A stretch of DNA of 64,000 nt from Maribacter algarum (ex Lu et al. 2025) (nom. illeg.) (GTDB taxonomy: Bacteria > Bacteroidota > Bacteroidia > Flavobacteriales > Flavobacteriaceae): the NCBI GenBank assembly GCA_947495915.1, contig CANMAW010000002.1, positions 434,001 through 498,000 of the forward strand, given 5' to 3'. The position numbers were made by a program, and so were the translations under genes. Positions 1 to 8,491 of this stretch are shown here, piece after piece. The notes below the pieces were generated by a model. The model saw only the letters and a program-made list of their open reading frames with translations, had not been told where the DNA came from and searched no databases. Position 1 is the first letter of the stretch. Every line of letters starts with the position of its first letter.

Positions 1-224
1 ATAACAACAATTTCTTCATTATGATATTGATGGTATCTGCCAAGATAGGCATCATTAAAAATCCACTCATTTTTAACTTTAATATTTTTTGCGGTTTTAC
101 TTGGTTTATCTGCCATGCCCCAAATACCGATAATGGGATCATTGTTAATTACCTCTGCTTCATCTTTGCTGCAGCTGCTTAGTACAAATAGAGTGATCGC
201 TAAAGTTGTGATTAATGTTTTCAT
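1..224 (-). CDS. Small lipoprotein, paralog of the gene at 1140-1499 (cut by window edge)
   Basis: The gene starts at ATG 224 and runs off the left edge, so only its first 74 codons are visible. The N-terminus is a lipoprotein signal with lipobox LSSC and a Ser-Lys-Asp tail. It is followed by NNDPIIGIWGM and NEWIFNDAFLGRYHQYHNEE, nearly identical to the complete copy 1.1 kb away. The DPIIGxW opening resembles the start of lipocalin-like small lipoproteins of Bacteroidota; that is a family guess. Its function is unknown. The match continues into the upstream leader, so this is a duplicated unit and not only a shared domain. Confidence 0.8.
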   Translation of the reverse strand, partial: MKTLITTLAITLFVLSSCSKDEAEVINNDPIIGIWGMADKPSKTAKNIKVKNEWIFNDAYLGRYHQYHNEEIVV

Positions 225-239
225 AACGGTGGTATACTT

Positions 240-300
240 TTTAGGGGTTTATAGTAAAACGTACATCAATCTGAGCCATTGTCGGCATTCGATGTACAAC
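240..300 (-). repeat. Conserved 5' leader of lipoprotein copy A
   Basis: This stretch upstream of the lipoprotein start at 224 matches 1512-1573 upstream of the second copy with one single-base indel. The shared parts include TTTAGGGGTTTA, the ATTGTCG/CATTCGA segment and GTACAAC. In this copy GTACATC and GATGTAC can pair. Conservation outside the coding region suggests a promoter or leader function, or simply a recent duplication. Confidence 0.6.
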
Positions 301-890
301 GCGATTAATCAATTTTCTTCGCTATAAAACATCACATTTTAACCGTTTTGCAATTCACCGATGAAATTAATTTTAATAGGAGTGCTCTATAAGGAGCTAT
401 TTTAACCTCATGAAATTCACGCTACATTTAAATTAAAGCACGTTATAAGACTTATCATATAGGTTGAACCTAGAAGGGTTCAGAAGTATTTCAAATATTG
501 AACATATATAGCTACGATCGCTGATACGACTTTAAAGGTGAAAGTGAACAATTCGTGAATTCTGGTTTTGTATAGTTAAAGGTTCCTCAATTATAAAAGT
601 GTTTGGAAGGTTGTTAGTAATAAAAGCCACTAATCAAGTGCAACACTTTGAATATAATCTAAAAAAAAACTCTTTTGAGCCGTCAGATGTAAAACTAATA
701 AAATCGATGAACTGTTTTAGAAAAACAGTTTATCTAATATTTTGAATCAAAATATTGCAATTCAACGAGTAAAATGAACAGTATATCGAAGTAATGAAAT
801 AAAATGTAAGAAAATTCCTTCTAGTAATAAGACAAAAAAATTAACTACTTAAAACTTAAAAATATTTATTAATCCAAACTCCAAATCATT
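301..890. other. Gene-free stretch with two adjacent hairpins
   Basis: No convincing coding region was found between the first lipoprotein leader and the small gene at 891. The visible structure is two neighbouring inverted repeats. At 710-730 AACTGTTTT pairs with AAAACAGTT, and at 736-756 AATATTTTGA pairs with TCAAAATATT around one central base. They lie about 135 bases before the small gene and could be an operator pair or a structured leader. No clear TAnnTTTG promoter was identified. Confidence 0.5.
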
Positions 891-1061
891 ATGAAAAATG
901 TACTACTTGTTAAGGAAATTTACTCAAACGGATTCAAAAATTTAGGGACTAAATATGTGAAGTCTTATTTTAAATTCTTCTCTTGGTTCTGTATGGCTAG
1001 TTATGCAATTATGCTTTATGCTTTTGTATTTAGAGTATCTACTGGATTTAACTTTGGGTAA
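891..1061 (+). CDS. Small conserved flavobacterial protein (DUF6747-like)
   Basis: This is a 56-residue ORF: an N-terminal MKNVLLVKEIYSNGFKN segment, a KSYFKFFSWF stretch, then a hydrophobic segment ending in YAFVFRVSTGFNFG. The pattern (LLxKEIY, GFxN, YFKxxSWF, YAFxFRVxTGF) agrees with my recollection of the small flavobacterial family DUF6747, which has no known function. One probable membrane helix spans residues 29-47. A strong terminator starts 22 bases after the stop codon, which supports a real, independently transcribed gene. Confidence 0.75.
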   Translation: MKNVLLVKEIYSNGFKNLGTKYVKSYFKFFSWFCMASYAIMLYAFVFRVSTGFNFG

Positions 1062-1083
1062 AAACTCTACATTCTAAATAAAT

Positions 1084-1120
1084 AAAGCGTCAATACTGTA
1101 ATATTGACGCTTTCTTTTTT
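1084..1120 (+). terminator. Intrinsic terminator of the small DUF6747-like gene
   Basis: A perfect 12-bp stem (AAAGCGTCAATA with TATTGACGCTTT, 1084-1095 and 1102-1113) has a six-base loop and runs into a T-rich tract (TTTCTTTTTT). It may also serve the convergent lipoprotein gene. Confidence 0.85.
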
Positions 1121-1139
1121 AACTCCAATTAAAAAAGTA

Positions 1140-1499
1140 CTATTCTCTTTGTGCTAAAATTTTTCCTTCTTGATCGATTAGTTGCCCGTCTATCATAACA
1201 ACCGTTACTTCTGGATTCCCATCCATACCTGGGTACACAAGTATGTAACTGTCTTCTTCGGCAACCCACTTAAAATCAGTTAAGACAACAATTTCCTCAT
1301 TATGATATTGATGGTATCTACCAAGATAGGCATCGTTGAAAATCCATTCATTTCTAATTTTAATATTTTTTGCAGTTTTACTTGGTTGTTCTGTCATGCC
1401 CCAAATACCTATAATTGGGTCGTTGTTTTCTTCAATTTTTGAACAACTAGTAAACGAAACGATTACGATAAAAGCAAGTAGGGGGAATAACTTCTTCAT
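1140..1499 (-). CDS. Small lipoprotein, complete paralog of the gene at 1-224
   Basis: The 119-residue protein begins with a lipoprotein signal (MKKLFPLLAFIVIVSF, lipobox FTSC, Cys19). The mature part starts NNDPIIGIWGMTEQPSK and continues with NEWIFNDAYLGRYHQYHNEE, a KWVAEEDSYILVYPG segment and a short beta-rich tail. The size and the DPIIGxW start resemble lipocalin-like lipoproteins, so an envelope location is likely, but no function can be assigned. The gene duplicates the partial copy at the left edge, including the leader. It is convergent with the DUF6747-like gene and shares its terminator region. Confidence 0.8.
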   Translation of the reverse strand: MKKLFPLLAFIVIVSFTSCSKIEENNDPIIGIWGMTEQPSKTAKNIKIRNEWIFNDAYLGRYHQYHNEEIVVLTDFKWVAEEDSYILVYPGMDGNPEVTVVMIDGQLIDQEGKILAQRE

Positions 1500-1511
1500 A
1501 AGTAGGGCTTC

Positions 1512-1573
1512 TTTAGGGGTTTAAAACTAAAACGGACCTTATTCAAGTGCATTGTCGCCATTCGACGTACAAC
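1512..1573 (-). repeat. Conserved 5' leader of lipoprotein copy B
   Basis: This is the counterpart of 240-300. It lies 13-74 bases upstream of the ATG at 1499 and carries TTTAGGGGTTTA, GCATTGTCG, CATTCGACGTACAAC. The distal arm that can pair in copy A (GATGTAC) is not kept here, so a conserved hairpin is not supported. Confidence 0.55.
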
Positions 1574-1742
1574 CAGTTTTTTCGATTTACTTCGCTAAAA
1601 AACCTTTTAAAATCATCTAAAGCGCACTTTATCGAACAAATAAAAGCTTAACTGTTAGCTATTAAACTGTATTACAGGCGTGCTTTTCACCTTGGAATTT
1701 GTATTTTTGATGCACTTAAAACACATTAAAAAAAACATACAT

Positions 1743-2669
1743 ATGAAAGTTACCGTAGTGGGTGCAGGCGCAGTTGGCGCAAGTTGTGCAGAGTATATAG
1801 CGATTAAGAATTTCGCTTCAGAAGTAGTTCTTGTAGATATCAAAGAAGGTTATGCGGAAGGTAAAGCCATGGATCTTATGCAAACAGCTTCTTTAAACGG
1901 CTTTGATACCAAAATAACCGGTAGTACAAGTGATTATTCAAAAACGGCTGGTAGCGATATTGCGGTAATTACTTCAGGCATTCCGAGAAAACCCGGAATG
2001 ACTCGTGAAGAATTGATTGGTATAAACGCAGGTATTGTTAAATCGGTTTCTTCAAGTTTAATTGAACATTCCCCAAATGTTACACTTATTGTAGTAAGTA
2101 ACCCTATGGACACCATGACTTATTTGGTACACAAAACTACTGATCTTCCTAAGAACAAGATTATTGGAATGGGTGGGGCTTTAGATAGTGCACGTTTTAA
2201 ATACAGATTAGCAGAGGCTATGGAAGCACCTATTTCTGATATTGACGGTATGGTAATTGGTGGTCATAGCGATAAAGGTATGGTGCCTTTAACTTCACAT
2301 GCCACTAGAAATAGTATACGAGTTTCCGAGTTTTTAACTGATGAGCGTCTTGAGCAGGTTTCTGCTGACACGAAGGTAGGTGGTGCAACATTAACTGGTT
2401 TATTAGGCACAAGTGCTTGGTATGCGCCAGGAGCTGCTGTTTCGGCATTAGTACAGGCCATTGCATGTGATCAAAAGAAAATGTTTCCATGTTCTACCTT
2501 ATTAGAAGGAGAGTATGGGCTAAATGACATTTGTATTGGGGTACCTGTGATTCTTGGTAAAGACGGAATTGAGCGTATTGTTGATATTCCTTTAAGTGAT
2601 GCTGAGAAAGCAAAAATGAAAGAAAGTGCTGAAGGAGTAACTAAAACCAACGGTCTTTTAGAATTGTAA
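1743..2669 (+). CDS. mdh: Malate dehydrogenase (LDH-like clade)
   Basis: This enzyme oxidises malate to oxaloacetate with NAD in the TCA cycle. The 308-residue protein has the nucleotide-binding GAGAVG (7-12), the NAD-selecting Asp32, the mobile-loop arginines in GIPRKPGMTREEL (Arg82, Arg88), Asn120, Arg151 and the catalytic His175 in GGHSDKGMVPL. The Arg at position 82 in the loop indicates malate rather than lactate as substrate. The ATG at 1743 was chosen because it puts MKVTVVGAG at the usual N-terminus; an in-frame extension back to 1680 is not family-like. A terminator follows directly. Confidence 0.96.
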   Translation: MKVTVVGAGAVGASCAEYIAIKNFASEVVLVDIKEGYAEGKAMDLMQTASLNGFDTKITGSTSDYSKTAGSDIAVITSGIPRKPGMTREELIGINAGIVKSVSSSLIEHSPNVTLIVVSNPMDTMTYLVHKTTDLPKNKIIGMGGALDSARFKYRLAEAMEAPISDIDGMVIGGHSDKGMVPLTSHATRNSIRVSEFLTDERLEQVSADTKVGGATLTGLLGTSAWYAPGAAVSALVQAIACDQKKMFPCSTLLEGEYGLNDICIGVPVILGKDGIERIVDIPLSDAEKAKMKESAEGVTKTNGLLEL

Positions 2670-2690
2670 ACCGAATTAAAGTTTTAATAA

Positions 2691-2725
2691 AAAACATCCT
2701 GCAAACCTGCAGGATGTTTTGTTTT
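2691..2725 (+). terminator. Terminator after mdh
   Basis: A 13-bp stem, AAAACATCCTGCA (2691-2703) with TGCAGGATGTTTT (2708-2720), has a four-base loop and is followed by GTTTTT. Confidence 0.85.
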
Positions 2726-2746
2726 TAAGAATTCCCACTGATAATA

Positions 2747-2778
2747 TTGCACAATCCTATTGGAAAATCATATATTTG
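2747..2778 (+). promoter_or_regulatory. Bacteroidota-type promoter of secDF
   Basis: A TTG (2747-2749) and TATATTTG (2771-2778) match the TTG...TAnnTTTG pattern of the Bacteroidota primary sigma factor, with 21 bases between them. The start codon of secDF is 40 bases downstream. Confidence 0.6.
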
Positions 2779-2817
2779 CAGGCTGTTAGAAAAAACATCA
2801 AAGAAATTACGTAATCG

Positions 2818-5811
2818 ATGCAAAATAAAGGACTTATAAAGCTTTTCGCTTTCTTGTTTGGGTTAGTTAGTATCTATCAACTATCCTTCACATTCATTAC
2901 CAACAAAGTAGAAACGGCTGCAGATGAATATGCTGTAACCCAAATTTCTGATCTTAGCGCACCAGACGCTTCAGAAAAAAAAGACCAATTAGTTGCAAAG
3001 TATTTAGATTCTGTTGGTCCACTTAAGCAATTTGCTTATACCACTTATGACGATGCTAAGAAAAAGCAATTAAATAAGGGGCTTGACCTTGAAGGTGGTA
3101 TTAACGCTACCATTCAAATTTCAATTAAAGATCTTCTAAAAGGTTTAGCCGATAATTCAAAGAACCCTGTGTTTAATAAGGCTCTTGATGATGCAGATGA
3201 ACTCTCAAAAAGTAATGATGATACTTATTTAAACCTGTTTTTTGAAGCATGGGATATTGTAAAGGGAGACACTAAACTTGCATCTCCTGATATATTTTTT
3301 ACAAAAACTTTAAGTGACGAGATTGAAGTTCTAAATGCAGATGATAATGTTGTAAAACCAATTTTACGTGATAAAATTGATGATGCTATTGTTTCAGCTT
3401 TTGAAGTACTTAGAGAGCGTATCGATGGTTATGGAGTTACGCAACCTAATATTCAACGTGTTGGTAATTCTGGGCGTGTATTGATTGAACTGCCAGGCGC
3501 GAAAGATGTGAAAAGAGCTTTAGAGCTAATTTCTCAAACTGCAGAATTACAGTTTTGGGAAACCTATGAACAAAACAATCCAAGCTTCAGTACTTTTTTA
3601 ATTCAGGCCAATGAGAAATTAAAAACTTTAGTTGATCTTCCTGAACAAGAAGTTGAACCAGTTAAAGCAGAATCTGAATTAGATTCTTTATTATCTGATG
3701 TTACTGCAGATTCTTTAGATGTTGCGAGTCAAGTAAATCCATTATATGATTTATTACTACCTCCTGTACCAGGTAATAATGCGATGTTTAGAGCAGAGGT
3801 TAAGAATAAAGAGCTGATTGATGAGTATTTAAATATGCCAGAAATCAGAAGATTACTTCCTGCAGATATACAATTTGTAAAATTTGTTTGGGAACGCCCT
3901 TCAGAAGAAAACAGTGAATTAATTAGTCTTTATGCTTTAAAATCGAATAGAGAAGGCGTACCAAGAATGGGCGGAGATGTTGTTAGTGATTCAAGACATG
4001 ATATCGATTTGTCAAACAGACCAATCGTTAGAATGAGCATGAATGCTAAAGGTGCGAAAGAATGGCAGAAATTAACTAGTGATGCAAACATTAATAATAC
4101 AGGCATTGCGGTAGTCTTAGATAATAAGGTATATACTGCACCTGGTTGTTCAGTTGTTGGAGGTATTACTGGTGGCGGTACCGAAATTTCTGGTAACTTC
4201 ACAATTGCTGAAACAAAAGATATAGCCAATGTATTGAGAGCAGGTAAATTACCAGCAACCGCAGAAGTTATTCAATCTGAAATTGTTGGTCCTTCATTAG
4301 GTCAAGAGGCGATCGATAGTGGTTTAATGTCATTCGTAATCGCCATGCTTATCGTATTAGTATGGATGGTGTTTTACTATGGGAAAGCAGGTTTGTTTGC
4401 TGACATTGCATTGTTATTGAACATCTTATTAATATTTGGAGTATTAACTAGTATAGAAGCGGTTCTTACCCTTCCGGGGATTGCAGGTATTGTTTTAACT
4501 ATTGGTATGTCGGTTGATGCTAACGTACTTATTTTCGAACGTATCAAAGAAGAATTGAAAAAAGGAAAAGGCAAGAGTTTGGCAGTTGCTGACGGATTTA
4601 GTAATGCACTTTCTTCCATTTTAGATGCAAACATTACTACAGGTCTTACAGCTTTAATATTGTTTGTCTTTGGATCAGGACCAATTAAAGGTTTTGCAAC
4701 AACCTTATTGATCGGTATTTTAACTTCATTATTTACTGCAATCTTTATTACTCGATTATTGATTGATTGGTATTTAGAAGGAAAATCAAGAACGCTAGAT
4801 TTTTCAACAGCATTAACAAAGAACTTGTTTCAAAACATTAATGTTAACTTCTTGAAAAAGCGTAAGCTAGCTTACATTGTTTCAGGTATATTGGTTGCCA
4901 TTGGCTTATTCTCTCTTTTAACACAAGGTTTACAACAAGGGGTAGATTTTATCGGTGGACGTTCGTATACGGTACGTTTTGAACAGGCAGTAAATACGGC
5001 GGAAATTACTTCAGAATTAAACGCACCTGATGTTTTTGGTAGCGGTACTCTAGTAAAAACTTTTGGAGAAGACAATCAGATAAAAATAACCACGCCTTAT
5101 AAGGTAGATGTTGAGGGAATTGAAGTAGATGAAGAAATTCAAGGTTTGTTATTTAATGCCTTAAGCAGTTATTTGCCTGATGGAATGAGTCAAGCTGATT
5201 TCGTTATTGGTAGCGATAGCAAAACTGCAGGTATTATGCAATCAGTTAAAGTCGGCCCGACCATAGCAGATGATATTAAGAACAATGCATTTTTAGCTAT
5301 TATTGGGTCGTTGGCGGTAGTTTTCTTATACATCTTATTGCGCTTTAGAAAGTGGCAGTTTTCATTAGGTGCTGTTGCTGCAGTATTTCATGATGTAATG
5401 ATTGTACTTGGTATCTTCTCTATTTTAGGGGCTACGAACATATTGCCTTTTAGCTTAGAAATAGATCAAGCTTTCATAGCAGCCATATTAACAGTAATTG
5501 GTTACTCTCTGAATGATACTGTGGTTGTATTTGACCGTATTAGAGAGATCATTGGTGAGAAAGGCTGGCGAGGCGGTGAAAATGTAAACTTGGCTTTAAA
5601 TAGTACGTTAACAAGAACTTTGAATACTTCATTGACAACCTTGGTAGTGTTATTAGCTATTTTTGTTTTTGGTGGAGAATCACTACGAGGATTTATGTTT
5701 GCTATGATTATTGGTATTATAGTGGGTACATACTCTTCACTATTTATTGCGACTCCGGTAATGTTTGATTTTTTAAAGAAAAGCGTTAAAGGAGAATCAG
5801 TAGAAGAATAG
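2818..5811 (+). CDS. secDF: Fused protein translocase subunit SecDF
   Basis: SecD and SecF form the proton-driven accessory complex that pulls exported proteins through SecYEG on the periplasmic side. Here they are one 997-residue chain, as is usual in Bacteroidota. The SecD half has an N-terminal helix, a large periplasmic domain (residues about 80-480, with LNKGLDLEGGINATIQI and LRERIDGYGVTQPNIQ) and helices from about 500 on, including GIVLTIGMSVDANVLIFERIKEE. The SecF half begins near residue 680 and has GVDFIGGRSYTVRFE and GYSLNDTVVVFDRIRE. Twelve membrane helices are expected. The gene is monocistronic, between its own promoter and a terminator. Confidence 0.97.
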   Translation: MQNKGLIKLFAFLFGLVSIYQLSFTFITNKVETAADEYAVTQISDLSAPDASEKKDQLVAKYLDSVGPLKQFAYTTYDDAKKKQLNKGLDLEGGINATIQISIKDLLKGLADNSKNPVFNKALDDADELSKSNDDTYLNLFFEAWDIVKGDTKLASPDIFFTKTLSDEIEVLNADDNVVKPILRDKIDDAIVSAFEVLRERIDGYGVTQPNIQRVGNSGRVLIELPGAKDVKRALELISQTAELQFWETYEQNNPSFSTFLIQANEKLKTLVDLPEQEVEPVKAESELDSLLSDVTADSLDVASQVNPLYDLLLPPVPGNNAMFRAEVKNKELIDEYLNMPEIRRLLPADIQFVKFVWERPSEENSELISLYALKSNREGVPRMGGDVVSDSRHDIDLSNRPIVRMSMNAKGAKEWQKLTSDANINNTGIAVVLDNKVYTAPGCSVVGGITGGGTEISGNFTIAETKDIANVLRAGKLPATAEVIQSEIVGPSLGQEAIDSGLMSFVIAMLIVLVWMVFYYGKAGLFADIALLLNILLIFGVLTSIEAVLTLPGIAGIVLTIGMSVDANVLIFERIKEELKKGKGKSLAVADGFSNALSSILDANITTGLTALILFVFGSGPIKGFATTLLIGILTSLFTAIFITRLLIDWYLEGKSRTLDFSTALTKNLFQNINVNFLKKRKLAYIVSGILVAIGLFSLLTQGLQQGVDFIGGRSYTVRFEQAVNTAEITSELNAPDVFGSGTLVKTFGEDNQIKITTPYKVDVEGIEVDEEIQGLLFNALSSYLPDGMSQADFVIGSDSKTAGIMQSVKVGPTIADDIKNNAFLAIIGSLAVVFLYILLRFRKWQFSLGAVAAVFHDVMIVLGIFSILGATNILPFSLEIDQAFIAAILTVIGYSLNDTVVVFDRIREIIGEKGWRGGENVNLALNSTLTRTLNTSLTTLVVLLAIFVFGGESLRGFMFAMIIGIIVGTYSSLFIATPVMFDFLKKSVKGESVEE

Positions 5812-5830
5812 GAAAAATAAGAATATAATG

Positions 5831-5864
5831 AAAGGCTGTATTTATCTAAATACAGCTTTTTTTT
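5831..5864. terminator. Terminator between secDF and the convergent ABC gene
   Basis: A 14-bp stem with one G-T wobble (5831-5844 with 5847-5860) has A and T tracts at its two ends, so it can act on both strands. It follows the secDF stop and directly abuts the stop of the minus-strand ABC gene. Confidence 0.8.
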
Positions 5865-5866
5865 GT

Positions 5867-7099
5867 TTAAAGAATACGACCCTTTGAGCCTGAAGTGCTC
5901 ATCTCTAATTGATAAATCTTATCTGGGTTTAAACCAGGCTCTATTCGGTGTGATACAAAAATGGTAGCGGTATCACTTTCTCTAGCAATTTTATTTACCA
6001 AACTAACTAATAATTGCGCAGAAGTATCATCAAGGCCTGCTGTTGGTTCGTCTAAAATTAATAATAACGGATGTTTAATCATGGCTCTTGTAGTCATTAT
6101 TAACCGTTGTTGTCCCATTGATAATTCATTAAAGAGCGTATCTTTTTTGTTCCAAAGATTTAGTAATTTTAACCAGTCTTTAGCGAGTCGCAACTGTGCT
6201 TCTGATGGTCTTGTGTATAAGCCAATACTATCATTAATTCCTGAAATGAGCATATGTTCGATGGAATGATATCCACCAAATTTATCAGTCATTGAAGGGG
6301 TGAAATAGCCAATATTCTTTTTAATATCCCAAATACTTTCTCCGCTGCCTTTCTTTTTGCCAAATAGAAAAAGTTCTTGTCCATAGCCCTTCGGGTTTTC
6401 ACCGGTAAGCATTGATAAAATGGTAGTTTTGCCACTACCATTATTTCCGATTAATTGCCAAAATTCTCCTTTTTTGATTTCCCATTCAATATTTCTAAGA
6501 ATCGTCTTGTCTTCATATTTAACAGTTACGCCATTAAAGTGAATTAGACTTTCTGCGGAGTATTGAACCGTATGAATAGCCTCGGGAATTTTGTGTAGAT
6601 ATTCTTCAATTGAATTGGTAGTAGGTAGATCATTTAATTGATTATAAAATTGTAAACGTTCTTCTTTGAGATATCCATAGTTGGTGATAAATGGAAGTAA
6701 GTCAGACTTTCTACTTATAATTTGAATGAGTAAAGTATGTTCAGATTTTTGATGTAGTGTTTCTGAAAGTTTTTTTTGTGAGGAAGTGTCTAAATTATCA
6801 AACGGATTATCTAAAATAAAATAATCAACATTTTGTTTTAATAAGTAATTTAGAAGGGCTTTCTTTTGCTCACCGCTCGACATGCTTTTTAGGCTTTGCG
6901 TAGTTTCTTCGGTAATCGTTTTAGTGCCATGCCGATCTTCATAATCCATTAGTTTTCTAACGGCATGTTTTGAAAATAAGGCTCCTTTTAGTTGGTTTAA
7001 AAAAGAGAGTTTTTCGGTGGCCTTTCCGTCAAGAATATCATCTATGAATTTGGTCTTGTTTGAATTGTTATCAATGAAAATAGCCCAATGTTTTATCAT
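5867..7099 (-). CDS. ModF/PhrA-like tandem ABC ATPase with degenerate first domain
   Basis: The 410-residue soluble protein has two ABC ATPase domains and no membrane helices. The second domain is complete: Walker A GNNGSGKTT (about 218-226), signature LSMGQQRL, Walker B LLLILDEPTAGLDD and a switch histidine in VSHR. The first domain keeps a signature (SSGEQ, 74-78) and Walker B (YFILDNPFDNLD, 94-104), but its Walker A is worn down to DNNSNKT (10-16), having lost the glycines. The layout resembles E. coli ModF (once called PhrA), whose role is unclear; it is unlikely to be a transporter on its own. The start at 7099 gives an ATGA overlap with the acetyltransferase upstream, implying coupled translation. 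Confidence 0.8.
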   Translation of the reverse strand: MIKHWAIFIDNNSNKTKFIDDILDGKATEKLSFLNQLKGALFSKHAVRKLMDYEDRHGTKTITEETTQSLKSMSSGEQKKALLNYLLKQNVDYFILDNPFDNLDTSSQKKLSETLHQKSEHTLLIQIISRKSDLLPFITNYGYLKEERLQFYNQLNDLPTTNSIEEYLHKIPEAIHTVQYSAESLIHFNGVTVKYEDKTILRNIEWEIKKGEFWQLIGNNGSGKTTILSMLTGENPKGYGQELFLFGKKKGSGESIWDIKKNIGYFTPSMTDKFGGYHSIEHMLISGINDSIGLYTRPSEAQLRLAKDWLKLLNLWNKKDTLFNELSMGQQRLIMTTRAMIKHPLLLILDEPTAGLDDTSAQLLVSLVNKIARESDTATIFVSHRIEPGLNPDKIYQLEMSTSGSKGRIL

Positions 7100-7617
7100 A
7101 ACTGAATTTTGAAAATATGGCATTTATTGGCCTTATAAAGCGTTGTTTTTTCGATTTGCATACCTACAGCTCGAGCTACTTTTTGTGAAGGTGTATTGTT
7201 GATTTGAATAATTGAAATAAGAGCATCTGATATCTCATGTTGTCTAGCAAAGTTTTTACATTTTATAGCAGCTTCAGTAGCATAGCCTTTTTTCCAAAAT
7301 TTAGGAAGAATTGAATATCCGATTTCTATTTCTTTTTTATCATCAACTGTTTGTACCAATAAACCGCATAACCCTATAAAAGCATTCGTTTCTTTATGTA
7401 TTAAGACATTCATTCCACCCAGGTTGTTTTCATACCTAAAGAATGTACGATCAAATGATTGCTGGCAAGCGGTTTCGGCATCTGTTGGTAAGCCGGTCCA
7501 AAATGCAGTGCTTAACGGTTCTTGGTAAAAAGGTAACCATGAATCAAAATCAGAGGGTTCTAATTTTCTAAAAATTAATCGTTGCGATGTTTCATCAGTT
7601 AGAAGTAATGAGCTCAT
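7096..7617 (-). CDS. GNAT N-acetyltransferase (RimJ/RimL type)
   Basis: The 173-residue protein has the GNAT fold of the RimJ/RimL group: ETSQRLIFRKLEPSDFDSW at the N-terminus, the acetyl-CoA-binding strand-loop around EIGYSILPKFWKKGYATEAA (in place of the canonical R/QxxGxG/A), and the late NTPSQKVARAVGMQ helix. It probably acetylates an alpha- or side-chain amino group; the substrate is unknown. The start at 7617 was chosen because it overlaps the stop of the hydrolase gene as TAATG; a longer form beginning at 7644 would lie inside that gene. Its own stop overlaps the next start as ATGA. Confidence 0.85.
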   Translation of the reverse strand: MSSLLLTDETSQRLIFRKLEPSDFDSWLPFYQEPLSTAFWTGLPTDAETACQQSFDRTFFRYENNLGGMNVLIHKETNAFIGLCGLLVQTVDDKKEIEIGYSILPKFWKKGYATEAAIKCKNFARQHEISDALISIIQINNTPSQKVARAVGMQIEKTTLYKANKCHIFKIQL

Positions 7618-8486
7618 TAGGTATAGGTGTTGTTTAAAATCCAATTTAAAGATTGCTTCCAGAAAGGATCTTGAAACCCGGATTTAAAAAAGCCAAAATG
7701 TTTAACAGGCTTTTCACCAGTATTTGGTTTGTGATGTATTCTTGTTATTTCTGCTTGATGATATTGTTCAGTTAGCCAATCAACCGTTTCTTTTGGTGCA
7801 AAAGTATCTTTAGTAAAGCTCAGAATTAACATTGGTATTTTAATTGAACCAAAAAAATATTCGCTGTCATTTTTAAAATGCATGAAATAGTCTTTTCGCC
7901 TTCCCCAGGTAGCCCATTCATAAACCATTTGTTTGGGTAGATTTTCAAATAAACCTAAGTGCTTTGCCGGAAAATAACCAGCGAGTGGAGTTAAACAAGG
8001 GATGAGTATATTCCAAAACATCCACATTTTTGGGCGATGATAGTTTTTGAAAAATTTCCAATATCCACTTTGAGAGGCTACCAGTATGGCTTTGTCAATT
8101 AACTCGTAATTAGGATTAAATCCAATTAATTGACCACCTAAACTATGTGTTACTAGGGTGATGGAGGCATTGGGGTTTTCATTTTTGGCATATGCAACTA
8201 CACTTGCTTGATCTTCTTGCCCCCAACTTTTTAAGGTGATTTGATTTGTTTTTAATGCAGCAGGATGCCCACTTGAAGCACCTGTGCCGAAATAGTCGAA
8301 AGTATAGACTGTGAACCCTTGAGTGGCAAAAAAACGGGCGAATTTTGAATAGAATTTTTGTAAAACTCCAGTTGCAGAAGAAATTACAATACAATTTTGA
8401 TTATTGCTTTTTGAATAGAATTTGGTTGCTCCAATTTGGTGCTTTTTTCTAGTTGAAATTGTAATTTTTTGAACTTCGATTTTCAC
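7617..8486 (-). CDS. Alpha/beta hydrolase (COG4757-like)
   Basis: The 289-residue protein has an alpha/beta-hydrolase fold with no signal peptide. The nucleophile elbow is THSLGGQ. Candidate acid and base are the Asp in SFTKDTFAPKE and the His in KPVKHFGFFK near the C-terminus. The oxyanion-side motif FDYFGTGASSG and the opening ISSATGVLQKFYSKFARFFATQGF are typical of the group COG4757, predicted hydrolases of unknown substrate. It sits in a tight minus-strand row after lgt and a DUF192 lipoprotein and is stop-start coupled to the GNAT gene, so the products probably work in one process, but the sequence does not show which. Confidence 0.8.
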   Translation of the reverse strand: MKIEVQKITISTRKKHQIGATKFYSKSNNQNCIVISSATGVLQKFYSKFARFFATQGFTVYTFDYFGTGASSGHPAALKTNQITLKSWGQEDQASVVAYAKNENPNASITLVTHSLGGQLIGFNPNYELIDKAILVASQSGYWKFFKNYHRPKMWMFWNILIPCLTPLAGYFPAKHLGLFENLPKQMVYEWATWGRRKDYFMHFKNDSEYFFGSIKIPMLILSFTKDTFAPKETVDWLTEQYHQAEITRIHHKPNTGEKPVKHFGFFKSGFQDPFWKQSLNWILNNTYT

Positions 8487-8491
8487 GAAAT

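Noticed and set aside
115-327. Plus-strand 70-codon ORF opposite the left-edge lipoprotein (and a similar one at 1336-1524)
   Set aside because: Both are antisense shadows of the duplicated lipoprotein gene; they look alike only because the coding strands are alike.
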